A stretch of 64,000 bases of DNA from Dyadobacter sp. NIV53. Its GTDB lineage: Bacteria; Bacteroidota; Bacteroidia; Cytophagales; Spirosomataceae. Position 1 is the stretch's first letter. Each line of letters begins with the position of its first letter. Shown piece by piece: positions 17,186 through 27,241 of this stretch. The notes under the pieces are model-generated. The model was not told the DNA's origin. It ran no database searches and saw only the letters and a list, made by a program, of their open reading frames with translations. The position numbers and the translations under genes are program-made. The stretch is from assembly GCF_019711195.1 (NCBI RefSeq), contig NZ_CP081299.1, forward strand, positions 1,178,001 through 1,242,000, written 5' to 3'.

Positions 17186-18208
17186 ATGAAAACACAGATA
17201 CCGTCAGCAGAAATATTAAAAAAATATCTTGCAAATGTAGGCAGTGAGGCCGAACGCGAGATGGTTAACACCTGGTATAGCGGCCTGGACTTACATACTG
17301 GGGATCATTTTCATGATGCAGAAGAAGATATTTTGCTTGAACGGATTCAAATGCAGATTTCAGAAACGGAATCGGCTCGTTCTCCCAAAGTCCTGCCGTT
17401 TTATCGTTTTTGTAAATATGCAGCAAGTGTAGCTGCAATGCTGATCCTTGGTTTTGGTCTTTTCTATTTACTTCAAAAAAACGAACGACCGGAATATTCC
17501 CAAATTTCACAAACTGACTCCAGCTGGATTACTTATAAAAATAAAAAGAAAAGAATCCTCCGTTATCAGTTGCCCGACAGTTCTGTAATCTGGCTGAACC
17601 CTTATGCACAGCTATCTTATCCAAAATCATTTACACTAAACAAAACCAGGGAAATCCGCTTTGAAGGTGAAGGTTTTTTTAATGTAAAACCCGATAAAAA
17701 ACATCCGTTTATCATACATACCGGAGCCATGCAAACGACAGTGCTTGGAACCAGTTTCAATGTAAAAGCCAATAAAAACGAATCAGTATACGAAGTATCG
17801 GTAGTTTCCGGCAGTGTGGAAGTAAGTACGGGAAAGGAAGGTAAAACCATTATTCTGAAACCTAAACAACAGGTTGTTTTCCAGAAAGAAAGCAATAATC
17901 TGGACGTGGCAGCTACAACGGATGACACACCCGGAATAGAAAATTGGGAAGCGGTTTCTCTCGTATTTAATGAAACCCCAATGACAGTAGTGGCTGAAAA
18001 ATTGCAGCAAACTTTTAAAATTAAAATTGAGTTCGCCAATCCTGATATAGAAAAATGCAGGTTAAAAATAGATTTCGAGAATCAACGTTTGCCCGAAATC
18101 CTGGAAATGATAGAAATGCTGCTTGGTACAACCTATCAGATGAAAAATGACAAAGTAGTTTTTGGCGGAGAAGGATGCCGGTCGGAACACGAAGGAAAAA
18201 GATATTAA
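17186..18208 (+). CDS. FecR-family anti-sigma factor
   Basis: 340 residues. A cytoplasmic N-terminal helical region binds the sigma factor; a single membrane helix lies at about 77-95 (ASVAAMLILGFGLFYLL); the periplasmic FecR domain follows (LPDSSVIWLNPYAQLSYP, FFNVKPDKKHPFIIHTG, VLGTSFNVKA), and the last 80 residues form a DUF4974 domain (FNETPMTVVAEKLQQTFKI) that contacts the receptor signalling domain. It transmits ligand occupancy of the SusC receptor to the ECF sigma. It lies 106 bp after the sigma gene; start ATG at 17186. Confidence 0.92.
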   Translation: MKTQIPSAEILKKYLANVGSEAEREMVNTWYSGLDLHTGDHFHDAEEDILLERIQMQISETESARSPKVLPFYRFCKYAASVAAMLILGFGLFYLLQKNERPEYSQISQTDSSWITYKNKKKRILRYQLPDSSVIWLNPYAQLSYPKSFTLNKTREIRFEGEGFFNVKPDKKHPFIIHTGAMQTTVLGTSFNVKANKNESVYEVSVVSGSVEVSTGKEGKTIILKPKQQVVFQKESNNLDVAATTDDTPGIENWEAVSLVFNETPMTVVAEKLQQTFKIKIEFANPDIEKCRLKIDFENQRLPEILEMIEMLLGTTYQMKNDKVVFGGEGCRSEHEGKRY

Positions 18209-18298
18209 ACTGAACCACATTGTTTTACAAAAACCTGAAAAATATGGCCACATAAGAAACTATACTACAAAATGAGCTTCATTAGTCATAAAAAAAGC

Positions 18299-18384
18299 CA
18301 GAAGTGGTTGCGACACTTCTGACCTGAAACTGACTAAATATCCGGAACGTGCAGTTCACAAAGAATCGCCCGAAGGCGATTTTA
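18299..18384 (+). terminator. Two hairpins between fecR and susC (terminator or attenuator)
   Basis: First stem CAGAAGTG/CACTTCTG (18299-18306, 18314-18321). Second is a perfect 7-bp stem AATCGCC/GGCGATT with a CGAA tetraloop (18364-18381) running into TTTT. The pair sits 46 bp before the susC ATG and could end the sigma/anti-sigma transcript so that susCD has its own control. Confidence 0.5.
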
Positions 18385-18429
18385 ACAGGATAGTTATTTC
18401 TAACATTTTAACCATTTCACTGTAAAATT

Positions 18430-21400
18430 ATGAAAAAACATTTTCATCCAAAGCATGCATTGCTATTCAACATCATGCGCATGACATTCTACCAACTGAT
18501 TTGTATCGGTTTGCTCTCAACAGTAACCATAGCGCACACTTCCCCGGCGCAGGAATTGCTGAACAAAGGAGTAACGCTGGAACTGAAAAACGTGAGCCTG
18601 AACGAGGCGTTAACAAAGATTGAACAGGAAACCAAAGTACGGTTTGCATACAGCAGCAATCTGGTAAACCTGAATAAGGCTGTCACTATCAACGTAAAAC
18701 AGGAGAAATTATCACTTGTGCTGGAAAAGCTCCTGATTCCATTGGAGATCACTTACCAGGTCCGTAATAACCAGATACTGCTTTCGAAATTCTCTAAAAA
18801 AACGTCGGAGCTGAATCAGGAAGATTTCCAATTGATACCTGCCAACATGCCTGCTGAAATTACAGTTAAAGGAACTGTGAAAGCACCCGAAACTTCCGAG
18901 CCGCTGCCTGGCGTAAGTATTATTTTAAAAGGAACACAGCGCGGAACGACAACGGATGCCAATGGAAAATTCCAGCTGGAAGTTCCTGATGGCAATGCAG
19001 TCCTGATATTTTCATTTGTAGGTTATACTTCACAGGAAATTACGGTTGGCAATAAGACTAATATAGAAGTTTCACTCGCGCCGGATACCAGAGCTTTGGA
19101 CGAAGTTGTGGTGGTAGGTTATGGCACTCAAAAGAAATCTACTTTGACAGGTGCCATTGCTTCCGTAAAGGGCAGTGAAATTGCTGAGAATCCTGTACCT
19201 AATATTTCCAATTCCATAGCAGGAAAAATTGCCGGTGTAAGTATGCGGCCCAACGGAGGGCAACCTGGTTCAGATTCTCCCGACATTCACATCCGTGGAA
19301 TTGGTACGACCGGAAATAACAAACCGCTGGTGGTTGTGGATGGAATTATCAGGGACAATATCAACCAGATAGATCCCAGTTCGATAGAAACTGTAACGGT
19401 ACTAAAGGATGCAGCAGCTGTTGCTCCGTACGGATTAGGCGGTGCCAATGGTGTGTTGCTTATCACAACAAAAAGAGGAAAATCAGGTGCTCCTACCCTT
19501 TCATTATCAAGTTATTATGGAACACAAACGCCAACTTATTATCCAAAACTGCTAAGTGCCGTGGATTACATGCGGCTTAAAAATGAGGCGTACCTGAACG
19601 AAAATCCAACCGGGGCCCAGCTTCCTTTCGCAACGGATCTGGTCGATAATTACACGAACCTTAACAAGGAGAACCCGGATCTGTACCCGATCAGCAATAC
19701 GAAAGATCTGGTAAATATGAATGCACCCATGCAGAATTACACTTTGCAGCTGAGCGGTGGTTCCGACAGAATTAAATACCAGACCGGCCTGGGTTTTCTG
19801 AAACAGAACGGAATGTTTGATCCGGTGAAATATGCAAGATATAATTACAATATGAACCTGACTGCTGAAGCCACCAAAACGACAACAGTTTCACTTTCCA
19901 TTATCGGCTCTGTTGAGCGGGTTTCATCGGTTGATACGGCGGTTTCGGCAGGTAATCTTTTCAGGAATGGTTTCAAATATATTCCAATCCGCAGTTTGTA
20001 TTACAGCAATGGTTTGTGGGGCGAGTTTGCAGGAAATTCACCGGTTGGCGTACTTCATGCCGGTTATACCAAAAACAGCAACAACACTCTGCTGACAACC
20101 ATTGGGATTGAACAAAAACTGCCTTTTATAAAAGGATTGAGCCTGAAAGGTACGTTCAGCTATGACCCAAACCAGAAAACGAAGAAGGGATATCATACGC
20201 CGTTCTATTATTATACCCAAAATACAAATACGACACCTTACACCTATAAAAAGGAAATATCTACATCAGAAGGTGGAGCTGCCGCATTTACCTGGCTTGC
20301 ACAGCAATACATAAAAACCCAGACTTTCACTTACCAGGCGTATCTGAATTATCATAACTCGTTTGGAAAACATGATTTTACGGGTTTACTGGTAGCTGAG
20401 GCAAGAAATAGTACATACGAAATGTTCACAGCCCGGCGTAACAATTTTGCAGTGGATGTGGATGAGCTGAACATGGGAAGTTCAAATAAAAACGATTTTG
20501 ATAATGGCGGGACCTCCTCCACCGGCAGTCAGATTGGTTATGTTTACCGCGTTGGTTATGCGTATGCCGGAAAATATCTGCTGGAAGCTTCCGGCCGGTA
20601 TGATGGTCATTACTATTTCGCACCAGGAAAAAGATGGGGTTATTTCCCAGCCTTTTCAGCCGGATGGGTTTTGTCAGAAGAAAATTTTGTTAAAAACGGG
20701 CTTCCATTTGTCGACAACCTGAAAATGAGAGGCTCATGGGGGAAATCAGGAAATCTGGCCGGTTCAGCTTTTCAGTATCTGACAGGATACAACCTGAATG
20801 GCAATGCTTATGCATTCGGAACAGGGTCAATGGTACAGGGAGCGGTCGTTCCTAATGAAGCGAACAAAAATATTACCTGGGAAATATCCACCAAATCAGA
20901 TGTTGGTTTTGAAGCATCTTTATGGAGAGGTTTGCTGACAGTTGAAGCAGATTATTTCCACGAAAAAAGAACAGGAATGCTGCTTCCACCAGCTGTAAGT
21001 GTGCCGATCGAATATGGTTTGGCATTGGCTGATGAGAATGCGGGAGTTATGGAAAACAACGGGATAGAACTGAGCCTCGGTACAAATTATAAGTTTGACG
21101 ACGGCCTTCGGTTAGGGATCAACGGAAATGTGAGCTTTGCCAAAAACAAAATGATCAAAGTATTTGAAACAGCTGCAACACGTAACAATCCAAACCGCAG
21201 CCGTACGGGCCGTCCCTTAGGAACACAATTTGGTTATAAAACTCAGGGTTTGTTCAGTACAGAAGATGATAAAAATGATGATGGGATAATCAATGCAGCC
21301 GATGGATACAACATAGCACAATTTGGTGCGCTCCATCCAGGAGATATCCGTTATGTCGATATTGCAGGCCCGAACGGTGGTGCGCCGGATGGTAAAATTG

Positions 21401-21918
21401 ATTCTAACGACGAAACAGTTATAGGCAAGCCGGTATATCCTTTTTTAAGTTATGGACTGACCACCACGGCAGCATGGAAAGGATTTGACCTGAACGTCTT
21501 TTTTCAGGGATCGTCCATGGCAAGCCTGGATATCAGACAGTTCCAGACTATTCCTTTTAATAACAACAACAGTAATTCCAGCTATGAATATTACGATAAT
21601 CACTGGACGCCAAATACACAGGATGCACGGTATCCGAGAGCAACACAGGCGCCTTATGCCAACAACACACAATTGTCGGATTTCTGGATGACAAGTACAG
21701 CACATCTTCGCCTTAAAACTGCGATTATTGGTTACACTTTGCCAAAAAACCTGATCCAGGCTTTACGGATCCAGCAGGTTAGATTCTATGTTTCGGGACA
21801 AAACCTGTTCACGTTCAGCAAGCTCAAATTTATGGACCCGGAAGTGGGTTATACTGATCGTGAAACGGCATATCCAAACCAAAAGGTGTATGTGTTCGGC
21901 TTAAATGTGACATTCTGA
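18430..21918 (+). CDS. SusC/RagA-type TonB-dependent receptor with STN signalling domain
   Basis: 1162 residues. Order: signal/anchor (about 20-37), STN domain (about 55-125, VSLNEALTKIEQETKVRFAY), carboxypeptidase-regulatory-like domain (about 148-215, PLPGVSIILKGTQRGTTTDA), plug with the SusC hallmark LDEVVVVGYGTQKKSTLTGA (about 223-242), then a 22-strand barrel ending VFGLNVTF. It imports a nutrient bound by the SusD lipoprotein, driven by TonB. The STN domain fits control by the upstream FecI/FecR pair. No polysaccharide lyase or glycosidase gene follows, so the substrate cannot be told. Confidence 0.95.
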   Translation: MKKHFHPKHALLFNIMRMTFYQLICIGLLSTVTIAHTSPAQELLNKGVTLELKNVSLNEALTKIEQETKVRFAYSSNLVNLNKAVTINVKQEKLSLVLEKLLIPLEITYQVRNNQILLSKFSKKTSELNQEDFQLIPANMPAEITVKGTVKAPETSEPLPGVSIILKGTQRGTTTDANGKFQLEVPDGNAVLIFSFVGYTSQEITVGNKTNIEVSLAPDTRALDEVVVVGYGTQKKSTLTGAIASVKGSEIAENPVPNISNSIAGKIAGVSMRPNGGQPGSDSPDIHIRGIGTTGNNKPLVVVDGIIRDNINQIDPSSIETVTVLKDAAAVAPYGLGGANGVLLITTKRGKSGAPTLSLSSYYGTQTPTYYPKLLSAVDYMRLKNEAYLNENPTGAQLPFATDLVDNYTNLNKENPDLYPISNTKDLVNMNAPMQNYTLQLSGGSDRIKYQTGLGFLKQNGMFDPVKYARYNYNMNLTAEATKTTTVSLSIIGSVERVSSVDTAVSAGNLFRNGFKYIPIRSLYYSNGLWGEFAGNSPVGVLHAGYTKNSNNTLLTTIGIEQKLPFIKGLSLKGTFSYDPNQKTKKGYHTPFYYYTQNTNTTPYTYKKEISTSEGGAAAFTWLAQQYIKTQTFTYQAYLNYHNSFGKHDFTGLLVAEARNSTYEMFTARRNNFAVDVDELNMGSSNKNDFDNGGTSSTGSQIGYVYRVGYAYAGKYLLEASGRYDGHYYFAPGKRWGYFPAFSAGWVLSEENFVKNGLPFVDNLKMRGSWGKSGNLAGSAFQYLTGYNLNGNAYAFGTGSMVQGAVVPNEANKNITWEISTKSDVGFEASLWRGLLTVEADYFHEKRTGMLLPPAVSVPIEYGLALADENAGVMENNGIELSLGTNYKFDDGLRLGINGNVSFAKNKMIKVFETAATRNNPNRSRTGRPLGTQFGYKTQGLFSTEDDKNDDGIINAADGYNIAQFGALHPGDIRYVDIAGPNGGAPDGKIDSNDETVIGKPVYPFLSYGLTTTAAWKGFDLNVFFQGSSMASLDIRQFQTIPFNNNNSNSSYEYYDNHWTPNTQDARYPRATQAPYANNTQLSDFWMTSTAHLRLKTAIIGYTLPKNLIQALRIQQVRFYVSGQNLFTFSKLKFMDPEVGYTDRETAYPNQKVYVFGLNVTF

Positions 21919-21946
21919 TCTATTAACAATGATAATAAGACGAATT

Positions 21947-23732
21947 ATGAAAAATATTAAACAAATCATTTTTTCAATATCCCTGACAATCTGCTTTTTT
22001 ACAACGGCATGCAAGGAAGATTTTCTTGAAAATGACATCAAAAGCAGGTTGACGGATGATATTCAATGGGCTTCGGAAGGAAATGCTGATCTTTTCCTGA
22101 ATGATATTTACAGTGTGCTTTCCAACAAATGGAATTCTCCTGATAATCTGGACAATTTCACAGATGACAACGACGCAGGATTCTACTGGAAATCGTATAG
22201 CTGGCGTCAGGGAATCGTTGATCCGGCTGTCAACAATGGTACGCCAATGGATCATGCAAATGGAAATGCAACGGACTATGCTTCATGGGCCGCGGGGTTT
22301 TTAAAAATCCGGAAATGTAATTTGTTCATACAGAAAGTGACTGAAAATTCAGCTAATTTCTCAGAAGATTATATCAAAAAACGCCTGGATGAAGCTAAGT
22401 TTTTGAGGGCTTATTATTATAGCGAGTTATGGATGCATTTGGGTGGGCTGCCAATTATTACAGAAGTACTCGACAGGACTACTATGGATGAGGCCGAACT
22501 TTACAATGCCCGGAGCACATTTGAAGAAACCTTCAATTTTATTATTTCCGAACTGGATAAGATCGTTGCCAACAATGCACTGCCAGCCAAATACAACGGC
22601 GGCGATGCGAATGCGGGAAGGGCTACGGCAGGTGCTGCGCTAGCCTTAAAAGGCTGGCTCCAATTGTACGCAGCAAGCCCTGCTTTTAATGCAGCATCAC
22701 CTGCTGCCGGTGCCGATCCGAATAAATTGGTTGGATTTGGCAATTATGATGCAAAACGCTGGGAAACTGCGGCTGCAACAAATAAAAAATTCATGGATAC
22801 TTATGCCGGTGTATATGGCTTGTTCAGTGATTTGCCCGCGTTATGGCAGGAAAAAAACGAGTACAATCCTGAAATTATTTGGGACCGTCAGGTAGTTTCC
22901 ATCATCATGGGTTCGAATTATGAACAGTACGGCGGACCGGTTTGGATCGACGGCGTTTATTATACCTGGGGGAATTATGATCCTTCGCAGGAACTTGTGG
23001 ATCAGTTTGCTATGGCAAACGGAAAATTGATTACCGATCCGACTTCGGGTTATGATCCGCAAAATCCTTATGTAAACCGTGAAAAACGTTTTTATGATTT
23101 CATCGTTTACGACGGCGCTCCCTACAAACAGGACTGGATGGCAAAAACGGATACCATTTATACGAGAATTGACAAGGTAAGGCCTTCAAAAAACCAGATC
23201 GATTTTGGTACAGATGATGTAAGTAATACAGGTTATTATTTCAAAAAGAAAATTAACCCTTTGAAACCCCGGGGCGGAGCAGCAAGCGGTCAGAATTATG
23301 TATATTATCGTTATGCTGAAGTTGTTCTAAACTACGCTGGAAGCCCAGAATGAGGCTGTTGGTGCAGACGCTTCGGTGTATACAGCTATCAATTCAATCA
23401 GAAAACGTTCTAATTTACCCGAACTACCGGCTGGATTAAATAAGGATGATATGCGGAAAGCCATTCGCCGTGAACGCCGGATCGAACTCTGTTTTGAAGC
23501 CAAAAGATTCTACGATATTATCCGCTGGGTGATTGCGGAAGATGTGATGAATAAAGATTTGCATGGCATGAAAATTACCAATTCGTCCCCTAACGACAAT
23601 AAAGGAAAATGGGTATACGAAGTGGTTGGCTTGAACCATCCGCACGTTTTCACCAAGAAAATGTACATGAATCCCGTGCCTCAGCCGGTAATGGACCAGA
23701 ATAAAAAGATTATACAGAATCCGGGATATTGA
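21947..23732 (+). CDS. SusD/RagB-family lipoprotein, frameshifted near 23340
   Basis: From the ATG at 21947 the lipoprotein signal is clear (IFSISLTICFFTTACKEDF, lipid Cys about 22). The frame closes at 23353 after AEVVLNYAGSPE, but the SusD C-terminus continues in another frame from about 23341 to 23732 (NEAVGADASVYTAINSIRKR, MRKAIRRERRIELCFEAKRF, YMNPVPQPVMDQNKKIIQNP). One extra G in the GG at 23339-23340 explains the break: without it NYAEAQNEAV, the normal SusD sequence, is restored, giving about 595 residues. The gene partners the adjacent SusC. Sequencing error and a true mutation cannot be separated here. Confidence 0.88.
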
Positions 23733-23806
23733 GGGAGTTATTAGCTTAGAGTTCAAAGTTTAGAGTGGGCTGCCGCAAATTGAAAAGCGTAAGTTATTCT
23801 ATGTTA

Positions 23807-23843
23807 AAATTGTTGCGTTTCCCTACGAAGCGCAACAATTTTT
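23807..23843 (+). terminator. Intrinsic terminator after susD
   Basis: An 11-bp perfect stem AAATTGTTGCG/CGCAACAATTT (23807-23817, 23831-23841) followed by T residues, 75 bp beyond the restored susD stop. Confidence 0.75.
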
Positions 23844-23916
23844 GCTTCAGAGATTTTCGTATGTTTGGGAAATGGATTTTAATTAAAATCAGCTTAAACA
23901 TTACAAACAAATTCCA

Positions 23917-24608
23917 ATGACAGAAATACAGGTTATAGCGTTCGATGCTGATGATACGCTTTGGGTTAATGAGCCCTTTTTTCAGGAAACAGAAAAGAAA
24001 TTTTGTGATATGCTTGAAAATTTTTTGCCGCATCACAGCATTTCCAGAGAGCTTTTACGATTGAAATACAAAACCTGCCACATTACGGCTATGGTGTGAA
24101 GGGGTTTATACTGTCCATGATTGAAGCCGCAATCACGATCACAGAAGGGAAAATTGGTGTTGAATCAATAGAAAATATTCTTGCTTTAGGAAAAGAACTT
24201 CTGGACAAAGACATTGAATTGCTTGATGGCGTTGAAGATGTGCTAAAAGCATTACATGGAAAATACAGGCTGGTAATGGCGACAAAGGGCGATTTGCTGG
24301 ACCAGGAAAGAAAGCTGAACAAATCAGGATTGGCCAGGTATTTCCATCATATTGAGATCGTTTCCGAAAAACAGGAACCTGAATACCGTAAACTGATCAA
24401 ACATCTGGATATACAGCCAAACCAATTTTTAATGATCGGGAATTCACTCAAATCAGATATTTTGCCTGTTCTAAATATCGGAGGACATGGGTTTCATGTG
24501 CCTTTTCATACAACCTGGGAACACGAAAAAGCAGACGCAAACATCGATCATCAAAATTTCAAAGCATTAGAAAATATCAGGGAGGTTCTGGATTTCATAC
24601 GGGTTTGA
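23917..24608 (+). CDS. HAD-superfamily hydrolase, frameshifted near 24055
   Basis: The first frame (23917-24099) has the HAD nucleophile motif VIAFDADDTLWVNEPFF; the second (24096-24608) has the remaining motifs, LVMATKGD (motif II) and FLMIGNSLKSDILPVLNIGG (motif IV), in a 230-residue phosphatase layout. Adding one T to the TTTT at 24053-24056 gives SRELFTIEIQNLPHYGYGVK, which joins them and matches the family. So this is one gene with a single-base deletion, real or from sequencing. It probably dephosphorylates a small metabolite; substrate unknown. Confidence 0.85.
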
Positions 24609-24630
24609 TAAAACGTTTTAATATTTATAA

Positions 24631-24707
24631 TTTAACCATTTAGGAGTTGAGCTTATTAAGCTTCAAGCCTTAATTCTTAAATATTGCTTAACTTCTTAAT
24701 GGTTAAA
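24631..24707. repeat. 77-bp imperfect palindrome (CTTAACTTCTTAATGG family)
   Basis: The outer arms pair over 21 positions with about 18 matches: TTTAACCATTTAGGAGTTGAGC at the left against GCTTAACTTCTTAATGGTTAAA at the right. Related arms occur at 26036-26127 and 63686-63705. It sits just upstream of the GxxExxY relic. Confidence 0.65.
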
Positions 24708-24741
24708 AATCTTCATCTCAAACAAATCAATTATAAAAATC

Positions 24742-25147
24742 ATGACCAAAAAAGAAGTAACGCGGCTGTAATATGCAATAACGGGATTGGCGATAAAAGT
24801 TCATAGAGCTATTGCCCCAGGTTTACTGGAAAGTATTCAGGAACAATGTCTTAAATATGAGTTGGAGAAAAACGGTTATTTTGTTAAACAACAACATATT
24901 GTACCGGTTTTTTTAACGGATTATCAATGGATACAATTTTGAGACTGGATCTTTTAGTTAATAATTGTGTAACTGTCGAGTTAAAAGCGATAGAAAACGT
25001 TTTGCCTGTTCACGAGGCGCAATTAATAACATACATGAAATTGCAAAAAAACCACAGGGACTTTTAATCAATTTTTTCACAGACAATATTACAAAATCAA
25101 TGTAACCATTTGTGAATGAATTTTTCAGGATGTTACCGGATGAATAA
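24742..25147 (+). pseudogene. GxxExxY-family protein, decayed
   Basis: Conceptual translation across frames gives the family sequence: ITGLAIKVHRAIAPGLLES, ECLKYELEKNGY-like CLKYELEKNGYFVKQQ, RLDLLVNNCVTVELKAIENV, HEAQLITYMKL, PQGLLINF and FFRMLPDE. It contains an in-frame TAA at codon 10, another TAA near the end (25103 region), and two frameshifts that fall in A7/T7 tracts (about 24909 and 25045-25051). GxxExxY proteins are small PD-(D/E)XK-like proteins of unknown role, common in Bacteroidota. An IS5-family copy lies eight bases past its stop. Confidence 0.8.
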
Positions 25148-25154
25148 AGAATAA

Positions 25155-26012
25155 GAGTGTGTTGGGAAATTAAGTTTGGTTTTTAAGACATATTCGTTGT
25201 AACATTAATTGGGTATTTGCTAAATATAGCCATGCAACTGACGAAGATGTGGTATATTCATAGTCTTTGACTAGCCTGCGGAAATAATTAGTCCAAGATA
25301 TGCTTCTTTCTACCACCCACCGTTTTGCCACTGGAACAAATCCTTTTGCTGATTCTGGACGGGAAGCTTTTTCAAAATCGAAACCAAATTCATTTATATT
25401 TTTAGCAAATACGCCGTTATACGCTTGGTCTCCATATATTTTTTCAAGACGATCACTATAATACAAAATATGTGGTACTAGTGCTAGAGCTGCTGGTCCA
25501 TCTCCAATATTACCTGCGTGGACATGGGCAGCCCAAAGGCGACCACCGCTGTCAACAAGTAACTGTCTTTTACGCCCGTTAACTTTTTTGTTTGCATCAA
25601 TTCCACGATCTTCAAAAATTCCTGGTGACAGTTTAACACTTTGACTATCAATGCAAAATATGGAAGGATATTCTTCTCTTTCTTGATTTTTTCTATCCAG
25701 TTGATTAACGACGCGGTTGATCCTTTCAAATAATCCATTACGTTTCCACTTGTCAAAATAATAGTAAACAGCTTGCCAATTTGGCCATTGAGCAGGAAGG
25801 TTTCTCCACTGACAACCAGTTCGGACTACATAAAGTAAGGCATTCATCACCTGCCTAAGATCTAATTTTCTTTTTCTTTTTAAATTAAAAAATGGTAAAA
25901 TTGCCTCCCATTGGGGATCGGTCAGTTCCAAAAACTGTTTGTTCACATCTTTGAAGTTTGGTCACAACAAAGTTGATACGATCCCTAATATTTTCAATAT
26001 CCCAACACACTC
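25155..26012 (-). mobile_element. IS5-family insertion sequence, copy 1 (858 bp)
   Basis: Ends are GAGTGTGTTGGGA inverted repeats. The 3-bp target duplication TAA is present on both sides (25152-25154 and 26013-26015). One transposase ORF on the minus strand. The copy at 40298-41155 is the same length and encodes an identical protein, in the opposite orientation. Confidence 0.93.
25170..25946 (-). CDS. IS5-family transposase (copy 1)
   Basis: 258 residues from a GTG start. The N-terminal DUF4096-type domain is seen in LTDPQWEAILPFF and LLYVVRTGCQWRNLP; the DDE residues lie in FCIDSQSVKLS (Asp), KIYGDQAYNGVF (Asp) and KRWVVERSISWTNYFRR (Glu). Single-ORF DDE transposase of the IS1031-like kind, cut-and-paste or copy with 3-bp duplication. 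Complete and free of stops, so probably active. Identical to the protein at 40364-41140. Confidence 0.93.
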   Translation of the reverse strand: MNKQFLELTDPQWEAILPFFNLKRKRKLDLRQVMNALLYVVRTGCQWRNLPAQWPNWQAVYYYFDKWKRNGLFERINRVVNQLDRKNQEREEYPSIFCIDSQSVKLSPGIFEDRGIDANKKVNGRKRQLLVDSGGRLWAAHVHAGNIGDGPAALALVPHILYYSDRLEKIYGDQAYNGVFAKNINEFGFDFEKASRPESAKGFVPVAKRWVVERSISWTNYFRRLVKDYEYTTSSSVAWLYLANTQLMLQRICLKNQT

Positions 26013-26035
26013 TAAACCGCAACATCAGTCCAGGC

Positions 26036-26127
26036 TTTTAGGAGTTAAGGACGATATAGAAAAAATTAATAAAAATGGTATGGAAAATGCAATACAATTA
26101 ATCCTAATAACCTTAACTTCTTAATTG
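26036..26127. repeat. Second palindromic repeat of the CTTAACTTC family
   Basis: Arms TTTAGGAGTTAAGG (26037-26050) and CCTTAACTTCTTAA (26111-26124) face each other with about 60 bp between. With 24631-24707 it brackets the GxxExxY relic plus the inserted IS. Confidence 0.5.
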
Positions 26128-26143
26128 TAAAATTCCAACGTTA

Positions 26144-27154
26144 ATGAAAAACAAACTCCCTTATTTAATCCTGCTGCTGTTAATTGTCAGCCCGGCTGAT
26201 GCGCAAATAACTTACTGGACAGACATTTTAAATAATGGATTCAAACAAGCTACAATCGTTCAGCCTTCTGATTATGAAGGCAGTGTGACATGTACTTTGG
26301 TTAGAAAATTAACTCTCGAAAAAAGCACCAAATCGGTATTATATGTACACGGATTTAATGACTACTTTTTTCAGGAAGAAATGGCTGACCGTTATATAAA
26401 AGCCGGCTATAATTTCTATGCTGTAGATTTAAGAAAGTACGGGAGATCCTGGCTGGCAAACCAGAAAATGAACAATGTCAGAGACTTAGCTGAATATTTT
26501 GCTGACATTGATACCGTTCTGAGTATTATGAAAAGTGAAGGTTCAGAAAAAATACTGTTAAACGGGCATTCTCTGGGAGGCCTTACGCTCGCGCTTTATG
26601 CGGATGAAAGGAACGGGAAAGAATTATTTGATGCTATCATCCTGAACAGCCCATTTTTTAGTTTGAAAATAAAATCAGTTGTTAAAAAAACAATCATACC
26701 CTTAATTGTTAAAAGAGCAGAAAAACATCCTGCAACTTCGGTTGACCTTGAAATAAGTAAGTTGTATGGAGAAAGTTTGCATAAAGATGCACAAGGCGAA
26801 TGGGCATACAACCTGAGCTGGAAACCAATTGACATTCCTGCGGTAAATTATGGCTGGATTGCGGCAGTTAGTCATGGATTGACAAAGCTTTCTCAGGGTT
26901 TGCAGATCAATAAACCTGTTTTGATATTACATTCCGCCAAATCCGTTGATGAAAAAAAATGGAGTGAGATCCTGTTTACAGGCGATGCTGTTCTGGATGT
27001 GGAAGAAATTAAATTGCAGTCGAAAAATATTGAAGGTCAGTTTAGTATACAGGCATTTGAAGGTGGTATGCACGATCTGATTTTATCCAAAAAACTTGTG
27101 AGAGAGGAAGTTTACCAAACGATGTTCAGCTGGATTAAACGGAATATCAAATAG
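26144..27154 (+). CDS. Exported alpha/beta hydrolase (serine aminopeptidase S33 / lysophospholipase-like)
   Basis: 336 residues with a Sec signal (MKNKLPYLILLLLIVSPADAQ). The oxyanion motif VLYVHGFNDYFFQEE (about 65-79), nucleophile elbow LNGHSLGGLTLALY (Ser about 143) and late His in FEGGMHDLILS (about 307) make a complete triad with an Asp from the cap-end region. The family removes acyl or peptide groups from small substrates; periplasmic location is inferred from the signal. It precedes the two-component genes by 87 bp but may be independent. Confidence 0.85.
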   Translation: MKNKLPYLILLLLIVSPADAQITYWTDILNNGFKQATIVQPSDYEGSVTCTLVRKLTLEKSTKSVLYVHGFNDYFFQEEMADRYIKAGYNFYAVDLRKYGRSWLANQKMNNVRDLAEYFADIDTVLSIMKSEGSEKILLNGHSLGGLTLALYADERNGKELFDAIILNSPFFSLKIKSVVKKTIIPLIVKRAEKHPATSVDLEISKLYGESLHKDAQGEWAYNLSWKPIDIPAVNYGWIAAVSHGLTKLSQGLQINKPVLILHSAKSVDEKKWSEILFTGDAVLDVEEIKLQSKNIEGQFSIQAFEGGMHDLILSKKLVREEVYQTMFSWIKRNIK

Positions 27155-27241
27155 GCCACAATCTTAAATAATCCTTTTGATCCTGTCCGAACTTCAGAAT
27201 TTCACCAAATTTCGTAGCTTCATTTGTCTAAAATTAATAAA

